A DNA stretch of 64,000 nucleotides from Amycolatopsis oliviviridis. GTDB lineage: Bacteria > Actinomycetota > Actinomycetes > Mycobacteriales > Pseudonocardiaceae. The translations under genes and the position numbers were made by a program. Positions 8,899 through 17,254 of this stretch are shown piece by piece. Each line of letters opens with the position of its first letter. The first letter of the stretch is position 1. The stretch spans positions 1,054,001 through 1,118,000 of the forward strand of contig NZ_BNAY01000001.1 of the NCBI RefSeq assembly GCF_014654365.1, read 5' to 3'. Under the pieces are notes generated by a model. The model saw only the letters and a program-made list of their open reading frames with translations. It was not told where the DNA came from and searched no databases.

Positions 8899-9066
8899 CC
8901 ACCCGACCGGCCACCGTCGTGGCCCGGCGGCGTCCCTCGAACCCGATCCCCCACCGGGTTTGAGGGACGCACGTCGTCGGAGCGGCACTTGACCGCGCGT
9001 GGATCCCGGTCGGTGACCGTGTTGTCCGGCAGCCTTCCCGTCCACCGTGAGAGGAGACGACACACC

Positions 9067-10494
9067 GTGGAACCGACATCGGGTCGAACCCCGTCGCAGT
9101 TCTCTTTCCAGGCCGGCCAGAAGCCGGCGTCGAGGCTGGTGGATCGCCTTCGCGACATCCTCGAATCGCCGGTCATCGGCCCCGGGGATCCCGGCTACGA
9201 CCGTGCCCGCGCCTCGTTCAACACGCTCACCGATCATCGCCCGCAGGCGGTCGTCAGAGCCGAGTCAGCCGACGACGTGGCCCGGGCGGTCGGGCTCGCG
9301 AGGGAGATCCAGATCCCGATCGCGGTCCAGACCACTGGCCACGGCATGGGCACGAGCGCCCCGGACAGTGCCCTGCTCATCGAGCTCCGCCACCTCGACG
9401 ACGTCGAGGTCGATCCGGACGGTCGGACGGCACGCGTCGGCGGCGGCGCGACCTGGGATCAGGTGGTCGCGGCGACGGCTCCCTGGCAATTGGCCCCGCC
9501 GATCGGCTCGACCGGTGACGTCGGGGTCGCCGGCTACGTCACCGGCGGGGGAGTCTCGTTCCTCGGCCGTCAGTACGGGTACGCCGCCGACAACGTCCGG
9601 GAGATCGAGCTGATCACTCCGGACGGCTGCCGGAGACGCCTGACTGCGCACGACGAACCGGAGCTGTTCTGGGCCGTGCGCGGAGGCAAGAGCAACTTCG
9701 GCGTCGTGACGTCGCTGGTCATCGATCTCATGCCGGTCTCGGAGGTGTACGCGGGCGTGCTGACCTTCGGGGCAGACTCCGTGGAACGCGCTTTCCACGG
9801 TTTCCTCGCCTGGACCCGTACCGTCACGGACGCCACGACGTCGGTGGCCGTGTTTCGTCGGCTTCCCAGGGCGAACGAGCCGTCCATGGCCCCACACGAC
9901 CGGTGCGAGCTGGTGATCAACGTCGTGCACGTCGGATCGGCGTCTTCTGGCCGTCGCGAGCTCGCTGGACTCCGAGAACTGTGTCCTGACGACGACACTG
10001 TCACCGCGCACCCCGTCGCGCGGATCAACGCGCTCATCCCGGGCCCCACTCAGCCGGGCACGTTCGTTTCCGCGAGCGGGCTGCTAAGCGGGATCGACAC
10101 GGCGAGAGCGGATCGGGTCCTGCGGGCCGTGGGTCCGGAGGTGAAGCTGTCGCCAGGGTTGATCGAGGTGCGCCATCTCGGCGGACGCTTCTCGAAGGCA
10201 CCCGAAACGCCCAATGCGATCGCCCATCGGGATGCCGCTTTCGCCTTGTACGTCACGAATCCCGCCATCTCGGTGGTGCACGCCGCCGCGCTCGCGAGTG
10301 AACACCGGGCTCTGCTGGCCACGCTCGGGCCAGGCCTCACCGGCGGCCGGATCCCGACCTTCCTCGGGACGTCGGACGTCGCCCCCGACGCCGTCGCGAG
10401 CGCCTACGCCACTGCCGACTGGGCACGCCTGCGTGAGCTCAAGCGCCGCTGGGACCCGGACAACCTGTTCCGGGTCAACCACAACATCCGCTGA
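9067..10494 (+). CDS. FAD-linked oxidase, berberine-bridge-enzyme type
   Basis: A 475-aa oxidoreductase with a PCMH-type FAD domain and a C-terminal BBE motif (FRVNHNIR). TGHGMG contains the histidine expected to hold 8-alpha-histidyl FAD. The second covalent cysteine of bicovalent enzymes seems absent: the glycine-rich segment reads GYVTGGGVSFLGRQYG. Relatives oxidise aromatic polyketides or sugars (aclacinomycin oxidoreductase, for example). GTG 9067 follows GAGAGGAG by 9 bases; the longer frame upstream has no such site. It converges on the SnoaL-like gene across a terminator. Confidence 0.88.
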   Translation: MEPTSGRTPSQFSFQAGQKPASRLVDRLRDILESPVIGPGDPGYDRARASFNTLTDHRPQAVVRAESADDVARAVGLAREIQIPIAVQTTGHGMGTSAPDSALLIELRHLDDVEVDPDGRTARVGGGATWDQVVAATAPWQLAPPIGSTGDVGVAGYVTGGGVSFLGRQYGYAADNVREIELITPDGCRRRLTAHDEPELFWAVRGGKSNFGVVTSLVIDLMPVSEVYAGVLTFGADSVERAFHGFLAWTRTVTDATTSVAVFRRLPRANEPSMAPHDRCELVINVVHVGSASSGRRELAGLRELCPDDDTVTAHPVARINALIPGPTQPGTFVSASGLLSGIDTARADRVLRAVGPEVKLSPGLIEVRHLGGRFSKAPETPNAIAHRDAAFALYVTNPAISVVHAAALASEHRALLATLGPGLTGGRIPTFLGTSDVAPDAVASAYATADWARLRELKRRWDPDNLFRVNHNIR

Positions 10495-10495
10495 C

Positions 10496-10526
10496 GCTCG
10501 CGCCCCCGGTGGCCGGGGGCGCGAGC
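10496..10526. terminator. Hairpin terminator between convergent genes
   Basis: A 14-bp perfect GC stem (GCTCGCGCCCCCGG / CCGGGGGCGCGAGC) with a 3-base loop lies directly after the BBE stop and before the SnoaL-like stop. It probably acts in both directions. Confidence 0.75.
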
Positions 10527-10532
10527 CGTGAA

Positions 10533-10955
10533 TCAGTCGTAGGAGACATGGCGCGAGCGGGTGAACAGTTTCCCCGCGATCTCGACGAGCACGTCGTGGA
10601 TCACGGTGCTGACGAAGACAGGCTCCTGCTTGGGGCGAACCTTCACCACCAAGCAGTAGGCCGTGGAGACGATCGAGCCGTCTTCGGCCAGCGCCACATC
10701 GATCATGTTGACCCAATGGCGGCGCTGCATCGGGTCGTCGGTGAAGCGGTGATGGAAGTCGCGCAGGTCCTCGATGATACCCGCGCGGGTGCGCGACGGC
10801 GGCCGCCCGGGAGTGTGTGAGAACTCCGCGGCGTCGGTGAACGTTTCTGCGTACCCCTCGATGTCACGCTCGTCGAGCCGCTGCATCTGCGCGGCGTAGA
10901 ACCGCTGCACACGGGTGTGCAAGGTGTCCGGGTCGAGCATCGCGGCTGTGGTCAT
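10533..10955 (-). CDS. SnoaL/NTF2-like small protein
   Basis: A 140-aa cone-shaped alpha+beta (NTF2-like) protein. It has an N-terminal helix with VQRFYAAQMQRLDERDIEGYAETFTDAAEFSH, then R.GI...LR.F, a tryptophan-centred strand and a closing strand. In aromatic polyketide clusters such proteins act as ring cyclases or hydroxylase-like tailoring enzymes (SnoaL, SnoaL2, AclR). The exact reaction here is unknown. A ribosome site GGGAGAGG precedes the ATG. It is divergent from the metallo-beta-lactamase gene with a palindrome in between. Confidence 0.75.
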   Translation of the reverse strand: MTTAAMLDPDTLHTRVQRFYAAQMQRLDERDIEGYAETFTDAAEFSHTPGRPPSRTRAGIIEDLRDFHHRFTDDPMQRRHWVNMIDVALAEDGSIVSTAYCLVVKVRPKQEPVFVSTVIHDVLVEIAGKLFTRSRHVSYD

Positions 10956-11013
10956 GGCCTCTCCCTGATCGCACGGCAGTGTTGCGCAGGGAGTGTCGCC
11001 GCACGCGCTCTAC

Positions 11014-11036
11014 GGGCTATAAAGCGCCGATAGCCC
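11014..11036. promoter_or_regulatory. Palindromic operator candidate
   Basis: A perfect inverted repeat GGGCTAT-N9-ATAGCCC lies in the 140-bp divergent gap between the SnoaL-like and metallo-beta-lactamase genes. It stands out against GC-rich surroundings and is placed to control one or both promoters. No cognate regulator is evident. Confidence 0.45.
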
Positions 11037-11095
11037 CGGGGCCGAAGGGAGACGCGGTCTAGCGGCGATCGAGCGGCCCCGACGACGGTGCGGGT

Positions 11096-12013
11096 ATGCC
11101 TGATTCCTTCGGTCCCACAGCCTCCGGCCTACTGGAGGTCGCTGACGGCGTCCATGCCTACCTGCAGCCTGACGGCGGCTGGTGTCTGAACAACGCCGGC
11201 CTGATCACCGCCGGCGACCGCTCGGTGCTCGTCGACACGGCGGCCACCGAAGTCCGCGCCCGGACGCTGCGCCGCGCGGTGCACCGGGTGGCGGGCGGAC
11301 CGCCGTCCGTCATCGTCAGCACTCACTCGCACGGTGACCATACGTTCGGCAATTTCGTCTTCCCCGAGGCCCTTGTACTCGGCCACGAGCGCACGCGACA
11401 TGAGGCCGAGGAGGCGGGTCTGCACCTGACCGGTCTGTGGCCGGACGTCGTGTGGGGCGAACTCGAACTGGTCTTGCCGCATCTGACGTTCGCCGGGCCG
11501 TTGACCTTGCGCGTCGGTGGGAAGATCGTCGAGTTGCATTCGTTCGGGCCTGCGCACAGCGGCTGCGACACCGTGGCGTGGCTCCCACATGAGCGTGTCC
11601 TCTTCGCCGGTGATCTGGTCATGTCCGGGGTGACCCCTTTCGTGCTCACCGGCTCGGTTTCCGGGCTGCGCTCGGCACTCGCGGATCTGCGGGAGTTCGA
11701 CGCCACGACCATCGTCCCGGGCCACGGGCCGGTCGGTGGCCCGGAACTGCTGGACCAAGGCGAGCGGTACCTGGCCTGGCTCATGGACCTCGCACGCGCG
11801 GCGGTCGAGGCGGGCATGTCGCCCCTGGAGGCGGCCCGGGAAGCGGAACTCGGAGAGTTCGAAGACCTGCTCGACCCTGAGCGGCTGGCACCGAACCTGC
11901 ATCGCGCCTGCGCGGAACTGCGCGACGGCGGGAAGGGCGTGTTCGCCGAGGTCGACCAGATGTTCGCCGACATGGTGGCGCTACACGGCGGCATCCCCGC
12001 CTGCCACGCGTGA
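11096..12013 (+). CDS. Metallo-beta-lactamase-fold hydrolase
   Basis: A 305-aa MBL-fold protein. The metal motif H-S-H-G-D-H is at H77, H79, D81 and H82, later ligands are in FGPAHSGCDT and FAGDLVM, and PGHGPVG is near residue 210. Related MBL-fold proteins of type II PKS clusters serve as thioesterases or cyclases that release or fold the chain; others are simple hydrolases. Location just upstream of KS-alpha favours the first view (inference). The ribosome site is weak. A gap of about 100 bp separates it from the KS-alpha leader. Confidence 0.82.
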   Translation: MPDSFGPTASGLLEVADGVHAYLQPDGGWCLNNAGLITAGDRSVLVDTAATEVRARTLRRAVHRVAGGPPSVIVSTHSHGDHTFGNFVFPEALVLGHERTRHEAEEAGLHLTGLWPDVVWGELELVLPHLTFAGPLTLRVGGKIVELHSFGPAHSGCDTVAWLPHERVLFAGDLVMSGVTPFVLTGSVSGLRSALADLREFDATTIVPGHGPVGGPELLDQGERYLAWLMDLARAAVEAGMSPLEAAREAELGEFEDLLDPERLAPNLHRACAELRDGGKGVFAEVDQMFADMVALHGGIPACHA

Positions 12014-12111
12014 TCCGCGTGCAGCCCGGGTAGAGCGACGGTCGAGGAATCGGCCTTAATTTCGCGACACAGAAAGAAAAGAGCAGCGACACACGAGGAA
12101 GGGATGGGGAC

Positions 12112-12141
12112 ATGAACGACGAATTCGGTGCGGACTCGTGA
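12112..12141 (+). CDS. Possible 9-codon leader ORF before KS-alpha
   Basis: ATG 12112 is preceded by a strong GAGGAAGGGA site and encodes only MNDEFGADS before TGA. That TGA (12139-12141) overlaps the KS-alpha GTG (12138-12140), which has no good ribosome site of its own. The arrangement suggests KS-alpha is translated by re-initiation after this leader. Whether the peptide itself matters is unknown. Confidence 0.35.
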   Translation: MNDEFGADS

Positions 12142-13403
12142 ACCGCCGGGTCGTCATCACAGGAATTGGCGTTCGCGCCCCCGGAGCATCGGGCCGCGAT
12201 GCCTTCTGGGAACTGCTTTCTGAAGGCCGGACCGCCACGCGCCGCATCTCGTTCTTCGACCCCGCCCCGTATCGCTCCCAGGTCGCCGCCGAAGTGGACT
12301 TCGACGCCGCGGCGGAAGGTCTGAGCCCGCGTGAGGTCCGGCGGATGGACCGCGCGACGCAGTTCGCGGTGGTGTGCTCACGGGACGCGGTCGCCGACAG
12401 CGGGCTGGACACGGTCGCGCTCGAGCCGGGCCGAATCGGGGTGAGTCTGGGCAGTGCCGTTGCGGCCGCGACGAGCCTGGAGCAGGAATACCTGGTGCTC
12501 TCCGATTCGGGGCGGTGCGAGGTGATGGACACCGAATACCTCTCACCGCACATGTTCGACTACATGATCCCGAGCATCATGCCGGCGGAAATCGCCTGGG
12601 CGGTCGGCGCTGAGGGTCCGGTCGGCATGGTGTCGAATGGCTGCACGTCGGGTATCGACGCGGTGGGGCACGCCTCCGCGCTGATTCGCGAGGGCAGCGC
12701 CGACGTCATGATCGCCGGTGCGTCGGACACCCCGATCACACCGATCGTGGTCGCCAGCTTCGACGCGATCAGGGCGACGACCACCTACAACGACGAGCCC
12801 CGTACGGCGTCGCGCCCCTTCGACGGCACCCGCAACGGCTTCGTGCTCGCGGAGGGCGCCGCGGTCTTCGTGCTGGAGGAGCGCGACGCCGCGCTCCGGC
12901 GTGGGGCGCGGATCTACGCCGAGGTTGCCGGGTACGCGACGCGGTGCAACGCCTACCACATGACAGGTCTCAAGTCCGATGGCCGGGAGATGACCGAGGC
13001 GATCCGCGTGAGCCTCGACCAGGCGCGGCTCGATCCCACCGCGATCGACTACATCAACGCACACGGTTCCGGGACCAAACAGAACGATCGCCACGAGACC
13101 GCGGCCTTCAAACGCAGCCTCGGCGAGCACGCGTACCGGACGCCGGTCAGCTCGATCAAGTCGATGATCGGCCACTCCCTCGGCGCGATCGGCTCGGTCG
13201 AGATCGCCGCGTCCCTGCTGGCTGTCGAGAACCAGGTCGTGCCACCGACGGCGAACCTGGAGGCCGCGGATCCGGACTGCGACCTGGACTACGTCCCGAA
13301 GGTCGCCCGCGAGCACGGTATCGACACCGTGCTGACCGTCGGCAGCGGTTTCGGAGGTTTCCAGAGTGCGATGGTCCTGGCCAGGGAGAAGGGAGCGGCA
13401 TGA
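12138..13403 (+). CDS. Type II PKS ketosynthase alpha (KS-alpha)
   Basis: A 421-aa ketosynthase that builds the poly-beta-ketone chain together with the chain-length factor and ACP. The active-site cysteine is Cys169 in VSNGCTSGID. The two catalytic histidine regions, NAHGSGTKQNDRHET and SMIGHSLGAIGS, are intact. The start MNRRVVITGIG is typical. The stop overlaps the CLF start (ATGA), the classic coupling that keeps the two subunits at 1:1. The GTG start relies on re-initiation from the 9-codon leader or on a weak site. Confidence 0.97.
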   Translation: MNRRVVITGIGVRAPGASGRDAFWELLSEGRTATRRISFFDPAPYRSQVAAEVDFDAAAEGLSPREVRRMDRATQFAVVCSRDAVADSGLDTVALEPGRIGVSLGSAVAAATSLEQEYLVLSDSGRCEVMDTEYLSPHMFDYMIPSIMPAEIAWAVGAEGPVGMVSNGCTSGIDAVGHASALIREGSADVMIAGASDTPITPIVVASFDAIRATTTYNDEPRTASRPFDGTRNGFVLAEGAAVFVLEERDAALRRGARIYAEVAGYATRCNAYHMTGLKSDGREMTEAIRVSLDQARLDPTAIDYINAHGSGTKQNDRHETAAFKRSLGEHAYRTPVSSIKSMIGHSLGAIGSVEIAASLLAVENQVVPPTANLEAADPDCDLDYVPKVAREHGIDTVLTVGSGFGGFQSAMVLAREKGAA

Positions 13404-14617
13404 GTGTGATCACCGGCCTCGGCGTGGTCGCGCCGAACGGTGCCGGGTTGCCCGAATTCTGGGAGGCGACGCTCACCGGACGGAGTGGCATCGGGGAACT
13501 GGACCGGTTCGAGCACTCCGGCGACACCCCGCGGTGGGCCGGGCTCGTCGACGGGCTCGACCCGGCCGAGCACCTGCCTGGCCGGCTGATACGCCAGACC
13601 GACGTCTCGACGCGGTTCGCGCTCATCGCAGCCCAATGGGCTCTCGACGATGCGAAGGTCGACCCGTCCACGCTGACCGACTACGAGATGGGCGTCGTCA
13701 CGGCGAACGCCTCAGGTGGATTCGAGTTCACCCACCGCGAGTTCCAGAAGTTGTGGGCGCGGAGCCCGGAGCACGTGAGCGCCTATGAGTCCTTCGCATG
13801 GTTCTATGCGGTGAACACCGGGCAGATCTCGATCCGGCACGGTATGCGCGGCCCCGGCTTCGCCCTGGTCGCCGAACAGGCGGGCGGTCTCGACGCACTG
13901 GGCCAGGCCCGGCGCGTCGTCCGGTCCGGGGTGCCCTTGGTGGTCAGCGGCGGTGTCGATTCCGCGTTCGACCCGTGGGGATGGGTCTCGCATCTGTCCA
14001 GCGGACTGGTGAGCAACGGCTCCGACCGGGCCACCGCATATCGGCCGTTCGACGAGCAAGCGGACGGTTACGTGCCCGGCGAGGGCGGTGCCGTCGCCAT
14101 CGTCGAGGACGCCGACGCGGCGAGCGCCCGCGGCGTGCCCGGCCTTGCCAGGATCGCGGGCTACGCCAACACCTTCGACCCGGCTCCCGGCTCGGGGCGC
14201 CCACCCGGGCTGCGCCGCGCCGCCGAGCTCGCGCTGGCCGACGCCGGGATACGCCCCGACGAGGTCGACGTGGTGTTCGCGGACGCCGCCGGGGTCCCGG
14301 AGCTCGACCGGGCCGAAGCCAGGGTGCTGCGCGAGTTGTTCGGCGTGTGTGGCGTCCCGGTCACCGCCCCGAAAGCGCTCACCGGCCGGTTGTTCTCCGG
14401 CGGCGGCATGCTCGATGTCGCCGCCGCGCTGATGAGCCTGCGGGAGAGTGTCATCCCGCCGACCTTCGCCACCAGCACGGTGCCCGAAAAGTACGGCATC
14501 GACCTGGTGCTCGGCACGCCGCGGGAAGCCGGCCTCGACACCGCCCTCGTCCTCGCCCGTGGCCGCTGGGGATTCAACGCGGCCATCGTCCTCCGCACCC
14601 CCGAGAACAGGAGTTGA
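13400..14617 (+). CDS. Chain-length factor (KS-beta)
   Basis: A 405-aa KS homologue whose active-site cysteine is replaced by glutamine (VAEQAGGLDA, Gln160), the hallmark of KS-beta. It pairs with KS-alpha and sets chain length. I cannot predict the number of carbons from the gating residues by eye. Some residues conserved in KS-alpha (the NAHGSGT histidine) are also gone: the equivalent region reads ADAAGVPELD. It overlaps KS-alpha by 4 bases and is followed 2 bases later by the ACP. Confidence 0.96.
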   Translation: MSVITGLGVVAPNGAGLPEFWEATLTGRSGIGELDRFEHSGDTPRWAGLVDGLDPAEHLPGRLIRQTDVSTRFALIAAQWALDDAKVDPSTLTDYEMGVVTANASGGFEFTHREFQKLWARSPEHVSAYESFAWFYAVNTGQISIRHGMRGPGFALVAEQAGGLDALGQARRVVRSGVPLVVSGGVDSAFDPWGWVSHLSSGLVSNGSDRATAYRPFDEQADGYVPGEGGAVAIVEDADAASARGVPGLARIAGYANTFDPAPGSGRPPGLRRAAELALADAGIRPDEVDVVFADAAGVPELDRAEARVLRELFGVCGVPVTAPKALTGRLFSGGGMLDVAAALMSLRESVIPPTFATSTVPEKYGIDLVLGTPREAGLDTALVLARGRWGFNAAIVLRTPENRS

Positions 14618-14619
14618 GC

Positions 14620-14871
14620 ATGACCAAGGCGATGAGCCTGGACAACCTCGGCGCGATCCTGGCCGAATGTTCCGGTGAAGACACCATCCGGCTGGAGGGG
14701 GCGGCGCGTACCCCGTTCGACGACCTGGGATACGACTCGCTCGCCCTCATCGAGACCGCCGCCCAGCTCAAGCTTGCTTACGGCGTGGTGATCCGCGATG
14801 AGCAGATCCTCGAGGTGACGACCCCCGAAGAGCTGCTCGAACTCATCAATCGCCAGCTCGCGGCGGCGTGA
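14620..14871 (+). CDS. Acyl carrier protein (type II PKS)
   Basis: An 83-aa acidic four-helix carrier. The phosphopantetheine site is Ser40 in LGYDSLAL, and the preceding TPFDD and following LIETAAQLK are typical of aromatic PKS ACPs. The ribosome site AGGAG lies 7-11 bases before the ATG. It completes the minimal PKS and is followed 3 bases later by the aromatase/cyclase. Confidence 0.96.
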   Translation: MTKAMSLDNLGAILAECSGEDTIRLEGAARTPFDDLGYDSLALIETAAQLKLAYGVVIRDEQILEVTTPEELLELINRQLAAA

Positions 14872-14874
14872 ACC

Positions 14875-15825
14875 ATGGAACTCATGACGCATACCCGCGT
14901 GATCGCTGCCCCGCCGGACGAGGTCTACCGGGTGGCCGCCGATGTGGCGCTGTGGCCAGTGGTGTTCGGGCCGACCGTCCACGTGCATCACCTGGAGCGC
15001 GAAGAGCGCGCGGAGCGATTCCAGCTGTGGGCCGTTGTCGCCGGCGAGGTGGCGACGTGGATCTCCCGGCGCGAACTCGACCCGGTGACCCGGCGCATCG
15101 AGTTCCGCCAGGAGCACAGCCGTCCCCCCATCGCGGGGATGAGCGGCACGTGGTCGTTCAAGCCACATCGCGACGGGGGCACCGAGGCCGTGCTCGACCA
15201 TCGGTTCGCGGTGACCGACACGAGCGCCCGCGAGACCATCCTCGCCGCCGTGGACCGCAACAGCACCGAGGAGCTCGCGGCGCTGGGCCGCATCACCGAG
15301 CTCGGCCACCCGGTCGACGAAGTGGTCTCCACGTTCTCCGACACCGTCGTGCTGGACGGCGACATCGATGACGTCTACGACTTCGTCTACCGCAGTGACC
15401 TGTGGCCCGAACGACTGCCCCACGTGGCCCGCGTCGAACTGACCGAAGCAGGGGATGGTGTCCAGCACATGGAAATGGACACGGTCACCGCGGACGGTTC
15501 GGCCCACACCACTCGCTCGATCCGCATCTGCCAGCCCGGCGAGAGCATTTCCTACACCCAGCTCCTGCCGCCGACGATGCTGCTCGGACACAGCGGCCGG
15601 TGGACTTTCCGTCGCGCCGGGCGCGGAGTGGAGGCCACCGCGACGCACACGGTCGCGATCGACCCTGCGGCCGCGCGAGCACAGCTCGGGGAGAACAGCA
15701 CTCTCGCCGAGGCGCGGGCCTACCTGCGCGAGAACCTGGGCGCCAACGGGCGCGCCACCCTCACCCGCGCGGGAGCCGTTGTCGAATCGGGAGTCCCGGA
15801 ACGAGCGAGGTCGAACACGGCATGA
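14875..15825 (+). CDS. Di-domain aromatase/cyclase
   Basis: A 316-aa protein made of two START/polyketide-cyclase (Bet v 1-like) repeats, about residues 1-150 and 155-300. Each begins with an IAAPPDEVY-like or LDGDIDDVYDF-like segment followed by a W-P turn. Di-domain ARO/CYCs fold and aromatise the first ring of a reduced (C9-ketoreduced) chain, which fits the ketoreductase at 16379. Two starts are possible, ATG 14875 or ATG 14884; neither has a strong ribosome site. It ends at a strong terminator. Confidence 0.92.
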   Translation: MELMTHTRVIAAPPDEVYRVAADVALWPVVFGPTVHVHHLEREERAERFQLWAVVAGEVATWISRRELDPVTRRIEFRQEHSRPPIAGMSGTWSFKPHRDGGTEAVLDHRFAVTDTSARETILAAVDRNSTEELAALGRITELGHPVDEVVSTFSDTVVLDGDIDDVYDFVYRSDLWPERLPHVARVELTEAGDGVQHMEMDTVTADGSAHTTRSIRICQPGESISYTQLLPPTMLLGHSGRWTFRRAGRGVEATATHTVAIDPAAARAQLGENSTLAEARAYLRENLGANGRATLTRAGAVVESGVPERARSNTA

Positions 15826-15886
15826 CCTGACCTCCGGTTGACACACTCCGGCCGCGGCGCCGATTCCGCGCGCACGGGCCGGACAC

Positions 15887-15923
15887 ACACCGGCGGGCAC
15901 GGATCTTCCGTGCCCGCCGGTGT
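15887..15923. terminator. Strong bidirectional hairpin terminator
   Basis: A 17-bp perfect stem (ACACCGGCGGGCACGGA and its complement) with a 3-base TCT loop lies between the convergent aromatase/cyclase and lipocalin-like genes. It marks the end of the minimal-PKS operon and of the opposing SARP-KR-lipocalin operon. Confidence 0.82.
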
Positions 15924-15940
15924 CGTCGTCAGAGCGTCCG

Positions 15941-16351
15941 TCATCCCGCCTCGCGGCACCAGTCCATGACGACGTATCGCGTCGAGCCAGGGGACACCGG
16001 CCGGCGCAGGCTGAGCCCGTCGTCGCCGACCTTGGCCTCACGGATCTGGTTCGTTCCGACCACCCGGGGATGGGAGCCGACGGCGACCTCGTGCACGACC
16101 TCGTCGCCCGCGACCCGCCACCGCCCGGTGTATCCCAGGTAGAACGACGGCGGCGGACCTGTACCGGTTTCCGCGGTGTCGGTGACGGACTCCGTCCGCA
16201 TCATGCCTACGCCCATCCAGCCGGTGGCGTCGTAGATCAGCACGCCGTCCGCGGCCTCCCCGAGTGGGCCCTCGGTGACCGAGCCGTCCTCGTGGAGGTA
16301 GTAGTGCGCGGTGAGACGCCAGACCCCGATCAGGTCTTTCTCCGACAGCAT
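15941..16351 (-). CDS. Lipocalin-like domain protein
   Basis: A 136-aa protein with the start pattern LIGVWRLTAHYYLHEDGSV..GPLG, then GVLIYDATGWMGVGMMR. That is the Lipocalin_5 pattern (L.G.W.L......DG....P.G....G.l.Y...G.M). It is a small beta-barrel that may bind an aromatic intermediate. The start has an AGGAGG site, and it lies 27 bp behind the ketoreductase stop, so it is the third gene of the SARP-KR-lipocalin operon. A catalytic role in cyclisation is possible but not shown. Confidence 0.78.
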   Translation of the reverse strand: MLSEKDLIGVWRLTAHYYLHEDGSVTEGPLGEAADGVLIYDATGWMGVGMMRTESVTDTAETGTGPPPSFYLGYTGRWRVAGDEVVHEVAVGSHPRVVGTNQIREAKVGDDGLSLRRPVSPGSTRYVVMDWCREAG

Positions 16352-16378
16352 CGGTCCTCCTCGCCGATCGGTCGCGGA

Positions 16379-17164
16379 TCAGTAGTTGCCGAGCCCGCCG
16401 CAGACGTTGAGAGCCTGTGCGGTGACCGAGGCGGCGCCGGGCGAGATCAGGTACTCGACCATCGCGGCCACCTCGCTCGGCTGGACGTAACGCCCGATCG
16501 GCACCCGGTCGGTGATGCGGTCGTACGCCTCGGACTCGTCGACACCCCAGACGCCGGCGTAGTGCTCGCGCACCAGTTCTGCCATCGGCGTCTCGACGAA
16601 GCCCGGGCAGACCGCGTTGACCGTGATGCCGGTGCGGGCGAGTTCCAGCCCGAGCGCCTTGGTGAACCCGACCACGCCGTGCTTCGAGGCCGAGTACGGC
16701 GCCGCGTGCACCACACCCTGCTTCCCGCCGGTGGACGCGATGTTGACGATCTGGCCGCGCCCGCGCTCGAGCATGCCGCCGGTGGACAGGACCTCTTTGG
16801 TGACCCGGAAGACGCTGTTCAGGTTCGTCTCCATGACGTCACACCACAGCTCGTCGGTGATCTCGGCGGTCGCCCCGCCACCAGGCCTGCCTGCGTTGTT
16901 CACCAGGACGTCGATCGGCCCGAAGCGCTCCACCGCCCGCTCCACGAGCCGGTGGATCTCCTCCGCCGACCGTACGTCGGCGTGGAAGCCGTCGACGGTG
17001 TGACCTTGCCCCCGCAGGTCCTTCACGGTGGCCTCCACCGCGTCGGGCTTGCGCGAGCACAAGAACACCGCCATGTCGCGGCGCCCGAGAGCCGTCGCGA
17101 TCTCCAGGCCGATTCCACTCGTGGCCCCCGTGACCAGGGCGACCGGTTGTGCGCGCTCAGCCAT
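16379..17164 (-). CDS. Polyketide ketoreductase (ActIII-like SDR)
   Basis: A 261-aa SDR. The NADPH site is TGATSGIG near the N-terminus, the catalytic Tyr/Lys are in YSASK, and NNAG is followed by RPGGG. The PGG triplet after NNAG is the marker of ActIII-type type II PKS ketoreductases that set the C9-alcohol. The C-terminus ends QALNVCGGLGNY, also typical. A ribosome site AGGGGAA precedes ATG. It is transcribed with the SARP gene upstream and the lipocalin-like gene downstream. Confidence 0.94.
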   Translation of the reverse strand: MAERAQPVALVTGATSGIGLEIATALGRRDMAVFLCSRKPDAVEATVKDLRGQGHTVDGFHADVRSAEEIHRLVERAVERFGPIDVLVNNAGRPGGGATAEITDELWCDVMETNLNSVFRVTKEVLSTGGMLERGRGQIVNIASTGGKQGVVHAAPYSASKHGVVGFTKALGLELARTGITVNAVCPGFVETPMAELVREHYAGVWGVDESEAYDRITDRVPIGRYVQPSEVAAMVEYLISPGAASVTAQALNVCGGLGNY

Positions 17165-17254
17165 GAATTTCCCCTGTTCTTCGGTCGTAGGTCGCCCGGC
17201 GCGTCGTGTACTCGTCGGGCCCTATCACCGTCACAAGCACGCCTCTACCGGAGA

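Noticed and set aside
7192..9237. 681-codon minus-strand open frame opposite the MFS gene
   Set aside because: Rich in Arg, Gly, Glu and Gln with no domain; it is the antisense shadow of a clear transporter gene.
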